In this document: positions 35,683 to 46,400 of the stretch, piece after piece
How the letters are laid out: each line of letters opens with the position of its first letter
Position numbering within the stretch: the first letter of the stretch is position 1
Source: Planococcus citri
Lineage: Eukaryota; Arthropoda; Insecta; Hemiptera; Pseudococcidae
Length of the DNA stretch: 64,000 bases
NCBI RefSeq assembly: GCF_950023065.1
Contig: NC_088681.1
Location: 8,928,001-8,992,000, forward strand
Direction: 5' to 3'
Translations under genes and position numbers: made by a program
The notes under the pieces: generated by a model
Told to the model about the DNA's origin: nothing
The model's input: only the letters and a program-made list of their open reading frames with translations
The model's database searches: none

Positions 35683-36338
35683 CAGTGTTGGCCATAACGA
35701 TATTTTTTTTTGTTCCGTTATTTCGTTACCTTACAAAATTGATATTTTTTTAGTTAAGTACGTTTTTCATTATGGGGTATTTTGTAAAGAAAAAATTGCT
35801 GTAACAGTATTTTTCATTACACCCGTATTTACATTTTTTCGTTACGTTATTTTCGTTATTTCCGTTACAATTATTTCGTTACAGAAGTGTTTTTTCAACG
35901 TATATTTTGATGTAAAATGCATTTGTGGCGGAAAAAATGTGACAAAAATAACGAAAATAACGTAACAAGAAGGTTCAAATACCAGATGTAATGAAAAATA
36001 TAACGTTACAGCACTCAAAATCAGACAAATGAAAACACTGCAAACTCATTTTTTTGCCTTCACTTCAAATTTTCATAGCTACAGCGAAAATTACTCACAA
36101 ATTGGAGTTTTTTTAAAGGGTTTCTTTTGTAATTTGTAATTTAAAAAATAACAAAAAAGGTAACAAAATTTTTTCGTTTTTCATTACGTTACTTTCAGAA
36201 AAATCGTTATGTTACGTTTCAGTTACACAACATCACATGATCAAAATAACGTTTTCGTTACAGTTCCGTTACCTGTAACGGAAAAATTTCGTTATTTTCG
36301 TTTTTCGTTACAGTTACCGTTATGGGACGCCAACACTG
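35683..36338. mobile_element. hAT-type MITE (656 bp) nested in the 5.9-kb element
   Basis: The ends CAGTGTTGGC...GCCAACACTG are inverted repeats and are flanked by the 8-bp direct repeat CATTATTG (35675-35682 and 36339-36346). The 8-bp duplication and CAGNG-type start are hAT hallmarks. The interior is rich in CGTTAC/GTAACG words in both orientations. No coding capacity. It interrupts a copy of the roughly 131-bp repeat, so it is younger than the array. Confidence 0.9.
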
Positions 36339-36750
36339 CATTATTGTGCAATATGTCGAATAATATGTTTTCAAGGTCGTAGAATCCGAATTTGGAGTTA
36401 CTTTTTTGTAGGAGTGGAGGGGGTGAGGCGTGGGGAGGAGAGAATTCCAAATTTTCCACACATTATTGTGTAATATGTCGAATAATATGTTTTCAAGGTC
36501 GTAGAATCCGAATTTAGAGGTTTTTTTTAGTAGTGGGTGGTGGGACGTGGGGAGAGGGAATATTTCAAATTGTTCCTACATTATTGTGTAATACATAATA
36601 TGTCGAATAATATGTTTTTGAGGTCGTAGAATTCGAATCCGGAGTCATTTTTTGTGGTGAAGGTGGGAGGTGAGTTGTAGGTTTGTATGGGTGAAGGATT
36701 TCAAATTTGGAATTTTGCTTGTACATATTATGGTGTAATATGTCAATTGA

Positions 36751-37597
36751 AGGGCGGTTTTCCAAAAGTGGATAAGTCAATTTTTTTGAAAATTGAGTTT
36801 TTCACGCCATTGTGTATTTCACCTATTTAATGCCTAACCTACCAAATATACCTATTTATCTACGCACAATCCAGCTTTTCTGTAAGTTGCGGATTGCAAT
36901 TGTTTTTCCAAAACGCAATAAGTCATGATTACTTCGTTTTCCTTACTTTTATAGCCAAAATAGAGCTGCGAATATGGTTTTTTTAATAGATAGTACCGTA
37001 ATATGTACTTAATTTTCGTTTTCATTTTATTGCCAAAATGCAGATAAATTTTTTTTAATGATAGTGCTGTAGATAAATACTCAATTTTTGCCAATTTTAT
37101 CGCCAAAATGGAGGTAACAAATTTTTTTTTGAATTAAAAATTTTTTTTTCGTAATTTTATTTCCGAAATAGTGGTAAGATTTTTTTAAAATCAAAAATCT
37201 TTTTTTTCAATTTATAGTGTTGTAATAGGTACTTAATTTTTGTTTAAAATACAGGTAAAATTTTTTGTAATCCATTTTTTTTGGTCATATACTTTTGTAT
37301 TGTGAATTAGAGTTGACTTACATCGATTTGCAACACTGGTTCTATCATATAAAATGAAAACGGTCGTGAAAAATTGTTTTTCCAAAAGGCGATAAGTCAG
37401 TTTACTTTTTCTGCCGCAGAAGTGCTGCAAACTTGAGTTACACCACAAAACCAACACATATGTGTTGAGGTAGATCCAATACAACATGCAGGATAGGTGG
37501 CATACTCCAAGTGCATCGTGCCTTGGAATGGGCACTAAAAACATCATTTATCTCCAAATCATAATTTTTGACTTAGCGCTTTTTGGAAAATCGCCCT
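36751..37597. mobile_element. Second nested MITE (847 bp), TIR AGGGCGRTTTTCCAAAA
   Basis: Inverted ends AGGGCGGTTTTCCAAAA and TTTTGGAAAATCGCCCT are flanked by the 8-bp palindromic direct repeat TCAATTGA (36743-36750 and 37598-37605). Removing it restores a normal junction of the surrounding repeat (AATATGTCAATTGA then TGTTTTCGAGG). The terminal word is repeated inside at about 36900-36925 (TTTTTCCAAAACGCAATAAG) and 37376-37400 (TTTTTCCAAAAGGCGATAAG). An 8-bp duplication suggests hAT or P-like transposition. No transposase. Confidence 0.88.
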
Positions 37598-38906
37598 TCA
37601 ATTGATGTTTTCGAGGTTGTAGAGTTCGAATCTGGAGTTGTTTTTTTTTTGGTAGAATGAGGAAAGTAAAAATTCCTTTGGTTTTTAGGTATTTATCTCA
37701 ATGTTTTCTTATACCACTGATGTTCAAAGTTGACAGTTTTTTATATAAAATCAGAATTCAGAACATGTTTTGAAAAAAAATCCTATACAATCAGGCAATA
37801 GGTATCATGTGTTCTTTTTTGCAGAGTGATGTCAGATGTGTATTTTGGAGTGGTGTATACCATGTTTTGAGGATTTTTTGTTTTGTTTTCTCAGAAGATG
37901 ATAATTATTTTTCCTCTTACACATGAGTTTTTTAATTTTTTACAAATACATTTTGTACTCTACAATAAATTGTCAGATGAATTGTTTTTTTGAAGTTACC
38001 ACAAAGGCAGCCAAAATGCCACTATGGAGGAATTAATAGGCAGGAGGGGGAGATTTCTACAAATCGCCATTTTCATACACATCCGTGTTTTTGAGCGGAA
38101 GGTATTTCAAATAATCATTAGTTAGCTCATTTCATTACTGTTCCAAATTCCACGGGGCACAGTGAGCCACACCTCCTCCCCAAATGGTGATACTTAAATA
38201 GCACTCGACCCTAAAAACTAGCTCAAGATTCGAAATCTGCAACCTTGAAAACATATCAATCAACACTCGTATTACACAATAATATAGGCAAAATTTGAAA
38301 TTTCTGCTCTCCCCTAGCCTCGCCCCCCCCACCGCGAAAAAATAACCTCAGATTCGAATTATACGACCTCAAAAACATATCAATCGACATATTACACATT
38401 AATTCCTATAGGCAAAATTTGAAATTTCCTTCTGTTCCCTTGACTCACCTCCCACCCCTACCAAAAAAATAACTCCAGATTCGAATTCTACGACCTCCAG
38501 AACATATTACACGATAATGTAGGAAAAATTTGAAACTTTCCCTCTCTTCACGCCTCACCCCCCACTCCTACAAAAAAAATAACTCCAGATTCGAATTCTA
38601 CGACCTCGAAAACATATTATTCGACCTATCGCTCATCGATTAGGGTCGAATCCTAATATCAGCAATTAATTTTGTAGATATTCTGACTTTGGTAGTCCAA
38701 AGCGGAGTAAGTCAGAACAAGTTACATTTTATTCCATTGTACAAAAGCTACTGAGACAATCGCGCTAAAATTTTTACCATAGGTAAGGAACCCTTATGGG
38801 AACCTACATAACAAGTTTGAGCCATATTCGTTCATTAGTACGAGAGTAACAGCTGATCAAAGTTGAAATATCGAAAAACTGTTCTGACTTCCCCCAGTGC
38901 ACCTTA

Positions 38907-40434
38907 CATTTTTTTCTCGTAATATCCATTTTCGATTTCGAAAAAAAAAAGGTTCCACGAATTGGCTTTACTAAGGGTAAAGAAATTTTTTAAATAAATT
39001 ATAAACGCTGATTTTCGAATTACGATACGTGATATACCTATTTGCATTATGTTTTAAAATTTTAATGTACTCGTCGCATGATTATCTAACGTGCGACAAA
39101 ATATTAGTACCTATTCATATCGTCGCTGGCTGGTTTTGTTGTGAAAATGATAGTTTATAAGGTTATTGTGGTCAATTTTCGTAATATGGATTTTTTTCCC
39201 TACTCTTGAATGACCTTTATTTCTGTTTTCTCGTTCATTCATTCGAGTATTATGGTACTTATTTATTCATTCATTTTTTTTCGCCCCAGTCGTCTCATCG
39301 AATACATTATGAATAATTCAGACTTGTTTTGTAGGCATTGTGTTTGTTGAACTTGCTATTAAGTATATATCGTGTGATATTCCTTTTAAGAGCATTGCAA
39401 GAGTCAAGGAAGTGGATATTTTGCGAATCACTCGCGGTATTTTCTGCCCTGTTTTTATTTTCACACTGCTGCCATTCATCTGCTGGCAAACAGCTGGAAA
39501 ATTCTCATATTTAACTTGGAAAAGTCGTATTTCTTTTTCCTATTGCATCATCTGGGCTTCTTTTTTTTTATTAAGGTTAAATCTATACCAATGCGAAGAC
39601 AAATTAGTACGTAAATCTTGAACTCGAGCATGACGAATAACGCATCAAATCCAAACGTGTACGCGAAATGATGGCAATTTATTAAATATTTAAATTTACT
39701 CTCTTCATAATATCGTAAGAGGCTTCTATAAGGTGAAGATATAGGTTTGGTGTGTGTTTGTGTTGTAGTTCGTATCAGGATTTTCTTCTTTTTTTTTCAC
39801 TGCGGTTGGTGAAGAAAGATTGCGGTAATTGAAGGCGCAGGATGAGATTGCTCGGTGTTTAGAATGTCAACAAAGATTATTGGTAAAGTAGTAGTTTGAA
39901 AAGTGAAAGTATGCATTTAAAAAAGGGTCTGTTTTAATAAGAAATCAAGTTCGAAAGTTAAACTTGAAAGTTATACCTCAAGTTTTCAATGTGAAGTTCA
40001 AAGTTTTGTGCTGAGTTTTAAGGTTTGTATTAAAACATAAAATTCAATAATAACGGTACCTAGTTTTTTTTTTGCTTTTTTTTAAACGAGACATTTATTA
40101 AGACGTTGCTTTAAAACCGCTCCACTTCCTACACTGTGCCCAAAAATCCGAAAAAATACGACTTCAATCAATTTTGATTTTTACACCAGTGAAAACATAT
40201 TGTATTTTTAGAACGTTTTTACATCATTTCAACGCTTTTTATTTTTTTTCACGTAATTTTCAAAAATTTTACTGAAATGCAAAATTATTCATTCACTGGT
40301 GGGTTAAACCATCGAAGAGTATAGGTACATACACACTCGTGAAAAAATTTGAGTTGGTCTAAAATTTGAGGATCAACTCAATTTTCAGTTTCAATCAATT
40401 TGTAAAAGTGAGCTGGGACTGGGAATAATGTAAT
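38907..40434. other. Putative intron; one doubtful exon-like frame at 39335-39621
   Basis: The rest is AT-rich without structure. At 39334 there is an acceptor-like TTGTTTTGTAG, followed by a 95-codon frame with two hydrophobic segments ending in TGA. It starts in phase 1, as an exon after 22508 would, but a frame of this length is expected several times by chance in a window of this size and composition. I do not call it a gene. Confidence 0.35.
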
Positions 40435-41065
40435 TCATATTTACGGCAAACTAGTTAGGCAATTTTATTAACACTTACGCATTCCATTTAATATGTATTT
40501 TTGAAGGCAGCGAAGCAGATAGCGCAACAAACCGTTGTGAATTTTTTTCCAGCGCTATAACCTTGAATTAGAGAGGAGGGATTCCCAAGAGGTACATACC
40601 TAGACATTGAAAAAACCCCTCCCTTCCCTCCCCTCAACCCACCCTCGCCTTTTTTCCAGCTAACGAGGAATTGTAACAATATTTGCATGAGGATCTATTG
40701 CATCCATTGCCGATCCTCCGGGATAATTTTTTCCTAAAGGGGAGAGTCCTAAGAAACATTTCTGGCCCTTGTCCTCAAAAACAAAAAAAAACAAAAAAAA
40801 ACATGACCCTACTCACAAAATGCCGGGAAGCTTGATTGAGAGGTCAGCCGAAATCGCAGATTTTGCGTTCCAACATAGGACTTGCACGAAATGTTTTAAA
40901 CCGTACGAAGGTAGATTAAAAGAGCAGGCAACAATTCATCACCTGTCAAAATTTCAAGATCTAAAGTGCATTTTTCGATTTTTAGTGAATTTTCAGATAC
41001 ATATACCCCATTTTCGATCTGCCAAATTGATTGAAAACTTCATGCAAATATTGCGGGGGAAGGGG
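40435..41065 (+). mobile_element. Solitary left arm of the foldback family
   Basis: Bases 40435-40515 match the dispersed repeat at 3330. Bases 40700-41040 match the left arm of elements A and B (CCGATCCTCCGGGA, AGTCCTAAGAAACATTTCTG, GTTCCAACATAGGACTTGCA, CATCACCTGTCAAAATTTCA), but the AAAATGGCGGC motif has decayed to AAAATGCCGGG. There is no inverted partner nearby, so this is a broken copy. Confidence 0.7.
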
Positions 41066-41209
41066 GGTGATTTTTTTGAATGGGGGAAAAAATTTTAAAA
41101 AGTTGAAAAATAGGAAATTTTACAATTATTGGTTAAAATTGATTCCAAATGAACCCCTTCAACAGAAAAGTTTCAATTTTTTTTACTAAGTATAAGGCCA
41201 CCTTAAAGG

Positions 41210-42400
41210 CAACGCCATGTATGTCCAGAAAAGCACTTTTTGAGTTGGAGCAATTTTGTGCATTTTGATTGCAAGTCAGGGGTAGCATCCCTGGCCCACG
41301 CACCATAGACACTATGTGTCCTTGATAGGTCAGATTTTACTACTTGCTAGCTCCTGCTGCGTTTGGATGCTTGATCATGCAGCATCGCTTTCGCTTTGCT
41401 GGCGTGTCTTCACAGTTAATGCTTTGCTGGCAAAGACTGAGAATGGTCTCCCTCCCTATCTGAGCAGTTCGGGCAGTTCACAGGGCCGTTTGTCCAACAT
41501 CAGGGCCTGCTTAAGCCGGTCTCGAGCTTTGTTGTGTCTAGGACACCTCCACATGATGTGAGGAGTATCTTCAGCATCTCCAGTGTCACATCTCAAGCAG
41601 GTAGGGGCGTCCCTCTTCTTGGTTTTCTGAAATAGGTACTAGCCTATGTCCCCGTGCTCCATCAGCAACTGTGTCTGCTACGTATTGACCACTAGTCCAT
41701 TACAGAGTCTATCCCTGATGTTGGGAATAAATCGTTTGGTCTTATGCGCATCGACCTTTTATTCCCTATCTGGACAGCGATTCCAATCGGAATTCAAGCA
41801 AATATCTGATGCAAACCTCCCAAATCGAGTTTGTAAAGAATGCCTCTGCGCATGTCTCTTACCTTACCCCACTTACCGCACATATGATCCTAATCCATCA
41901 TGATCGCGTGTGGAAGGAGATAACCACCTTCCACACGCGATTATGATCGTACACTTGGTAAGTGGGGTAAGGTAAGAGACGAGTTTGCGCAATGTGCAGA
42001 GGCATTCTTTACAAACTCGATTTAGGAGGTTTGCATCAAAATGAACCTTTCAAATCGCGGTCCAGATGAGGAGAATAAAAGGTCGATGCTTATGCGCTTC
42101 TGAGTCTGTCCAGTTCGCCTGCCATTTGTCGATTGTGAGGTTGAGTAGGTACTCTTTTTGCTTTCTCTTAATGGCCTTTGGTGTGGTGGCTGGCAGCAGC
42201 ACATACTTGTCTTTGCCAGTCTATTTCCAGTTGAATTGACATGACGCCAGCAATGACGTAACAGGCCTGATGACGAGACTGCCTCAGCCTGTACTCACCG
42301 ATGACTGTCAATAACGCCTTTCATTGACTGGATCGTAGCGCATCGCGGTCCCCTTTAAGCAAGTCTCTGGGCGAGCAGGCTGCTGGGTAGCTGACAATTG
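41210..42400 (-). pseudogene. Degenerate non-LTR retrotransposon ORF2, 3' part
   Basis: In minus-strand frames joined by stops and shifts I read KAIKRKQKEYLLNLTIDKW (about 42170-42110), then KRFIPNIRDRL (about 41735-41700), QLLMEHGDIG, then KKRDAPTCLRC...HIMWRCPRHNKARDR (about 41620-41510). The order W..W / IP.. / LL..HG / C-x2-C...H-x4-C is the conserved C-terminal region found after reverse transcriptase or RNase H in R1/Jockey/I-type non-LTR elements (family knowledge). Several stop codons make it a pseudogene. The section between 41745 and 42097 is rearranged as an inverted repeat, and a hAT MITE interrupts the remainder at 42401. Confidence 0.75.
41745..42097. repeat. Inverted repeat within the non-LTR fragment
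   Basis: About 170 bp running GCGCATCGACCTTTTATTC...GATGCAAACCTCC...TTTGTAAAGAATGCCTCTGC...ACCTTACCCCACTTACC are followed by their reverse complement, with a tight hairpin at the centre (TGATCGCGTGTGGAAGG / CCTTCCACACGCGATTATGA, about 41901-41947). The arms differ by several substitutions and a short deletion (the left arm lacks the GCAAACTCG-type segment found in the right). It is an inverted duplication of one stretch of the retrotransposon. Confidence 0.85.
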
Positions 42401-42925
42401 TAGTGATGGGATATTATCAATATTTCGGGATATCGATATCGTCAAAATATCGGAGGTCTGATATCGATAATATCGGAGGTCTGATATCGATAATATCGAT
42501 ATATATCGGATGTTTTTGATGTTCATAAAAAGACCATAAAACAGCTGATTTTTGATGAAAAGAGAAACTGAATCATCTCTAAGCTGTTTCTATTCCTTAT
42601 TTTTTTGCCTTTTCAGTATCTAGCTACCTATTTGGCGCTTTTTAAAATAATGATGACATTGATGACGTAATTGTCAACATTTCATCATTCTACAGATGTG
42701 GCCCATGGCTACCATTAATAGCCGTGATAATCACTATTTTACTTTAAAAGAGTCTGAAAATGCTCAAAAAGATCAAAAAAATACCTCGCACAATTTATTT
42801 GCGGGATTTTTGCATAATTTTTAAAAATTTTCCGATAATCGATTATCGGCTTCAAAATATCGATATATATCGACGGCGGCAAATATCGATATATATCGAT
42901 AAATATCGATAATATCCCACCACTA
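42401..42925. mobile_element. hAT-type MITE (525 bp), TATCGATA-rich
   Basis: Inverted ends TAGTGATGGGATATTATC and GATAATATCCCACCACTA are flanked by a perfect 8-bp target duplication GACAATTG (42393-42400 and 42926-42933). Subterminal DNA is packed with ATATCGATA palindromes at both ends. No coding capacity. It is inserted in the non-LTR remnant, so it is the younger of the two. Confidence 0.92.
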
Positions 42926-42933
42926 GACAATTG

Positions 42934-43015
42934 GAATGCACACCCCCCCCCCCCCCCCGACAGATTGAAATCAACTGGGTAGGCTTTAGTCCCCATTCAT
43001 GAACCGTAAGTCTTC
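42934..43015 (-). pseudogene. Continuation of the non-LTR fragment beyond the MITE
   Basis: Following the right target duplication, the more complex sequence continues to about 43015 and then gives way to plain AT-rich DNA. It contains a 17-base C homopolymer (about 42943-42959). Assignment to the retrotransposon is by continuity only. Confidence 0.35.
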
Positions 43016-45049
43016 TTAACTTTTGGAACATGGCATCTGCCTATCCAACCCCACTCTCCACTTTGAATGGTCTTAAAATATTTCTGAGCAATTTTGTTGT
43101 ATCCGCAGCAGATTTTTTAAAATATTAGAAATTAACATTTCCAAACAACCAAGTTTTTTTACACAGATTTTAGGGCATAGTTTTTGTAAAACTTGAATTT
43201 TCGAAATGGGTGTATGAGGCTTCAGAGTGGCTTAAACCAACTTACAATCAACTCAACGAGTAAAAATGAAAAAAAGACAAAATACATTTGATTAATTTTA
43301 GATTTTCAATTCGATCGGATAATATTATGTTAACGAAATTTCAATTAAATAAAATTTGCTGAATGCTCCAAAACTACTCAATACTGATAAATTTCAGTTT
43401 TCTAGCTAAATTAGGTCAAATTTTAATTTTTTTTCACCTACTTTGGCTTGAAATTTTTTTTTATCGTATCTAATAAAGGGAATAAAAGTGACTTGAAAAT
43501 TGTGACCATGGGAGGGTAGATGGAAAAGTGTCTTTGATCTCTAAAAGTAATCCAAATACGATCACGATACCTCTCAAGCACACAAATTCATCCAATTTAT
43601 TCTTCTGTCGGGCACTGTGGCATTTTTCTTCGTCTAAGCTCTTCCAAGAAGTACATTTTTGATGTACAAAAATAGAACTTAATTACATATTTTTGTTTGA
43701 ATAATATATTATTTTTGAAGTCAGTCACCACGCTTTATTTAAAAAAAGAATTTAAAATTAACGACTTCATCTCAGTTTTCGTTAAAAAAATACGAGTAGG
43801 TCTGAGCACGTTTTATTAATTGACATTAAGGTTCAGAAGAAAAAAAAAAACTTTATTAATATTTGTCATTTTGAAAACCCACTTGCTCGTAATTAAAATA
43901 CGTATAGCTTAGTTTCTGTTGAATTTCAATTACCCACGTTACATAGAGTACATAGGATAGGTACCTGTAGCAAACCTTCTATATACTTGGGTAGGTATTT
44001 CATTAATTTTGCTTGTTTTTCTTTACTTACGTAGGTAAGTAAGTACCATACTTACAATGAATTTTGAAAAACGCCAAGTGCAAGTTTTTCTTTTGATCTG
44101 CAGGGAAAATAAACGCAGGTAGTAAGTACTTAATTTAAATCGTATACTGACGTAGTAGTAACATTACGTACCTATACGTGCAAATAACTGTTTTCTTATG
44201 TTTTCCTCGGTATATAGGGGTGGAGGAAGGAGGGAGGGTGGGGTTAAAGTAACACCTAACGATGAAACTGAAGATGTAAGATCTCGTACCATGAGTCATT
44301 GCACCGATGCGCGATGCTCGATGCAAAAACCAAACGTGTATTGTGTTTTGTACAAGGTACATGCTGTCTTATTATGGTACCTGTGAACTGTGAACAGTGT
44401 ACGAAAGTAAACAAAGTTTTAGTCATTATTGTAATGGAAGTTAACAAGTTTCATTACTCGGTATAGTATCTACTGATACTGGTAGAGTCTCTATCTTTAC
44501 CTAACTAGGTACGTTACGTATATCCCAAAACTCTAATCACTCTTTGTATCGTTTCACATGTGACGTTATGGAGTGCCAATTAGATTTCCTCCTTAACTAT
44601 TCTGTATTCTATAGGATGAGATAATTTGCTTCGCGATGTCGATACTCTTTGTGTGAGAAATTACTCGGTCACGTACCTTTTGTGGTTGACTTGGTCTTTC
44701 ACTTGTTTTTGCCAGGTGGTTGAATATTTTCGGCAGATTTTTTGTATTTGTTGACTCGTTATGGTTGGGAGGAGAAGAGGATTTGAAAATGATAAGTGAA
44801 AATACAAACTATTATTCTATTTGGAAATTTGGAAAAATTACAGTATCAGAGCCTTGTTTTCAGCCTATTTTTAACAACCTTATTTTTAGAATTGGTTCTC
44901 GACACGTCTACAGGAGAACCAAAGGTTCTCAATGTTGGTACAAATTTTTTTTTTTGAAATACCAATAATTCTATGCAAGTTTTAATTAACTTCCAGCTTT
45001 TTTCTGAAATTGTCAAAGTCGAGCGTTTTTTTTAAATTGTCCAAAATTT
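43016..45049. other. Non-coding; a short foldback fragment at about 43360-43450
   Basis: Bases 43360-43450 (CTCCAAAACTACTCAATACT...AGGTCAAATTTTAATTTTT) match the inner foldback arm in minus orientation. The rest is AT-rich with GTAGGTA-type words. Open frames at 44135-44447 overlap on both strands and are not supported. Confidence 0.45.
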
Positions 45050-46400
45050 CACTTTTTTGATGACTTTTCAAGAGAAGGCAAAAATTCATCATCAGCCAAA
45101 ATTTGAAGCGCTCAAGTACATTTTTCGATTTTTGGTGAATTCTTGACATTCGAATTTAGGCCAAAAATGAGCAAAAAAGTCAAAATTGAACCAATAATAG
45201 ACAATCATAGAAGGCTGAAATTTGGAATATTCTTTGTTTTCGACCTGCTAAATTGATTGGAAGCGGTTTCAAACAGTTGCGTGCAGTTCTGGAGCCTCCA
45301 GTAGATTTTTGGAATTTGAAATTTCCACAAAATATCATCAAAAAATGCAAGCCGAATTCCATTCCCCTAAACTAACTTTAATACGATATGAAGTCGACTG
45401 CAGGTGGATTTCAAGTCGTTTTGGAGCTTCCAGCGACTTTTTGGAAATTTCTGGAGCCTCCAGCACATTCTGAAACTTCAAATGCAGCTGAAAAGCCGAA
45501 ATCCATTCCACCCAACTAACTTCAATACGATATGAAGTAAACTGCAAGTGGATTTCAAGTCGTTTTGGAATCTCCAGCTGCTTTTTGAAAATTACTGGAG
45601 CCTCCAGCACATTTTTGAAACTTTAAACGCAGTTGGAAAGCCGAAACCCATTCTGCAAACTACTTTCAACACGATATGAAGTCGACTGCTGGTGGGTTTC
45701 AAGTCGTTTTGGAATCTCCAGCGACTTTTTAAAAATTACTGGAGCCTCCAGCACATTTTTTAAATTTCAAATGCAGTTGAAAAGCCGAAATCCATTCCGC
45801 CAACTAACTTCAATACGATATAAAGTTGACTGTCGGTGGATTTCAAGTCGTTTTGGAGCCTCCAGCAACTTTTCGATGGTTACTGGAGCCTCCAGCTGAT
45901 TTTTGAAATTTCAAATGCAGTTAAAAAGTTAAAATTCACTCTGCAAAATAATTTCAATACGATATTAAGTCGACTGTAGGTGGATTTCAAGTCATTTTGA
46001 AGCTTCAAAGAACTTTTTGGAAATTTCTGGAGCCTCCAGCACATTTTTGAAATTTCAAATACAGTTGCAAAGCAGAAATTCATTCTGCAAACTAATTTCA
46101 ATACGATATTAAGTCGACTGCAGATGGATTTCAAGTCGTTTTGGAGCCTCCAGCAACATTTTGATAATTACTGATCAAGAATTTTCTTGGGTGGTCTCCT
46201 GAACTGCTCAAAGCAGCTAGAAACAATTTCCAATCGATCGAAAGGGTCGAAAATAAGATACATGTCGACTTTCTACACCCTAATTCAATTCCATGAAATT
46301 CTGGTTTTTTCTATTTTGATTTTCAAAAATTCTCCAAAAATCGAAAAATGCACTTCAACATCTTGAATTCTTTTTGTAAAGTAAGTATTTTTCCTGCATT
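45050..46400. mobile_element. Foldback-like element C (subrepeats mostly in one orientation)
   Basis: A left arm (45065-45340: GGCAAAAATTCATCATC, TTTTTCGATTTTTGGTGAAT, GGAAGCGGTTTCAAACAGTT) and an inverted right arm (46190-46380: CAATTTCCAATCGATCG... TTCAAAAATTCTCCAAAAATCGA) flank about six tandem copies of a roughly 135-bp subrepeat (CTGGAGCCTCCAGC, AAAGCCGAAATCCATTC, AATACGATATGAAGTCGACT, GGATTTCAAGTCGTTTTGGA). The subrepeats are all in plus orientation, unlike element A where they are inverted about the centre. The outermost terminus with the AAAATGGCGGC motif is missing on both sides. Open frames at 45180-46134 only read the repeats. Confidence 0.75.

Larger units (their letters stand above)
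32998..38904. mobile_element. Large non-autonomous TA-flanked transposon (5.9 kb) with nested insertions
   Basis: The ends are perfect inverted repeats of at least 23 bp starting AGGTGCACTGGGGGAAGTCA, flanked by TA on both sides (32996-32997 and 38905-38906), as in the Tc1/mariner superfamily (TA target, family knowledge). AAGTCAGAA occurs twice at the left end and is repeated near the right end (about 38685-38740), like a subterminal binding site. The interior holds no transposase. It is filled with a roughly 131-bp repeat, mostly plus orientation at 33590-35450, minus at 35470-36740 and 37605-37660, and plus again at 38200-38640. Two other transposons are nested within it. Confidence 0.82.

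Noticed and set aside
39335..39621. 95-codon frame after a TTTTGTAG acceptor, phase-compatible with the microexon
   Set aside because: At this base composition several frames of this length are expected by chance in 64 kb. It has no recognisable domain and no second line of evidence beyond phase.
45338..46134. Open frames of 84-90 codons on both strands
   Set aside because: They read through the foldback subrepeats in both directions and the similarity between them follows from the DNA repeat.
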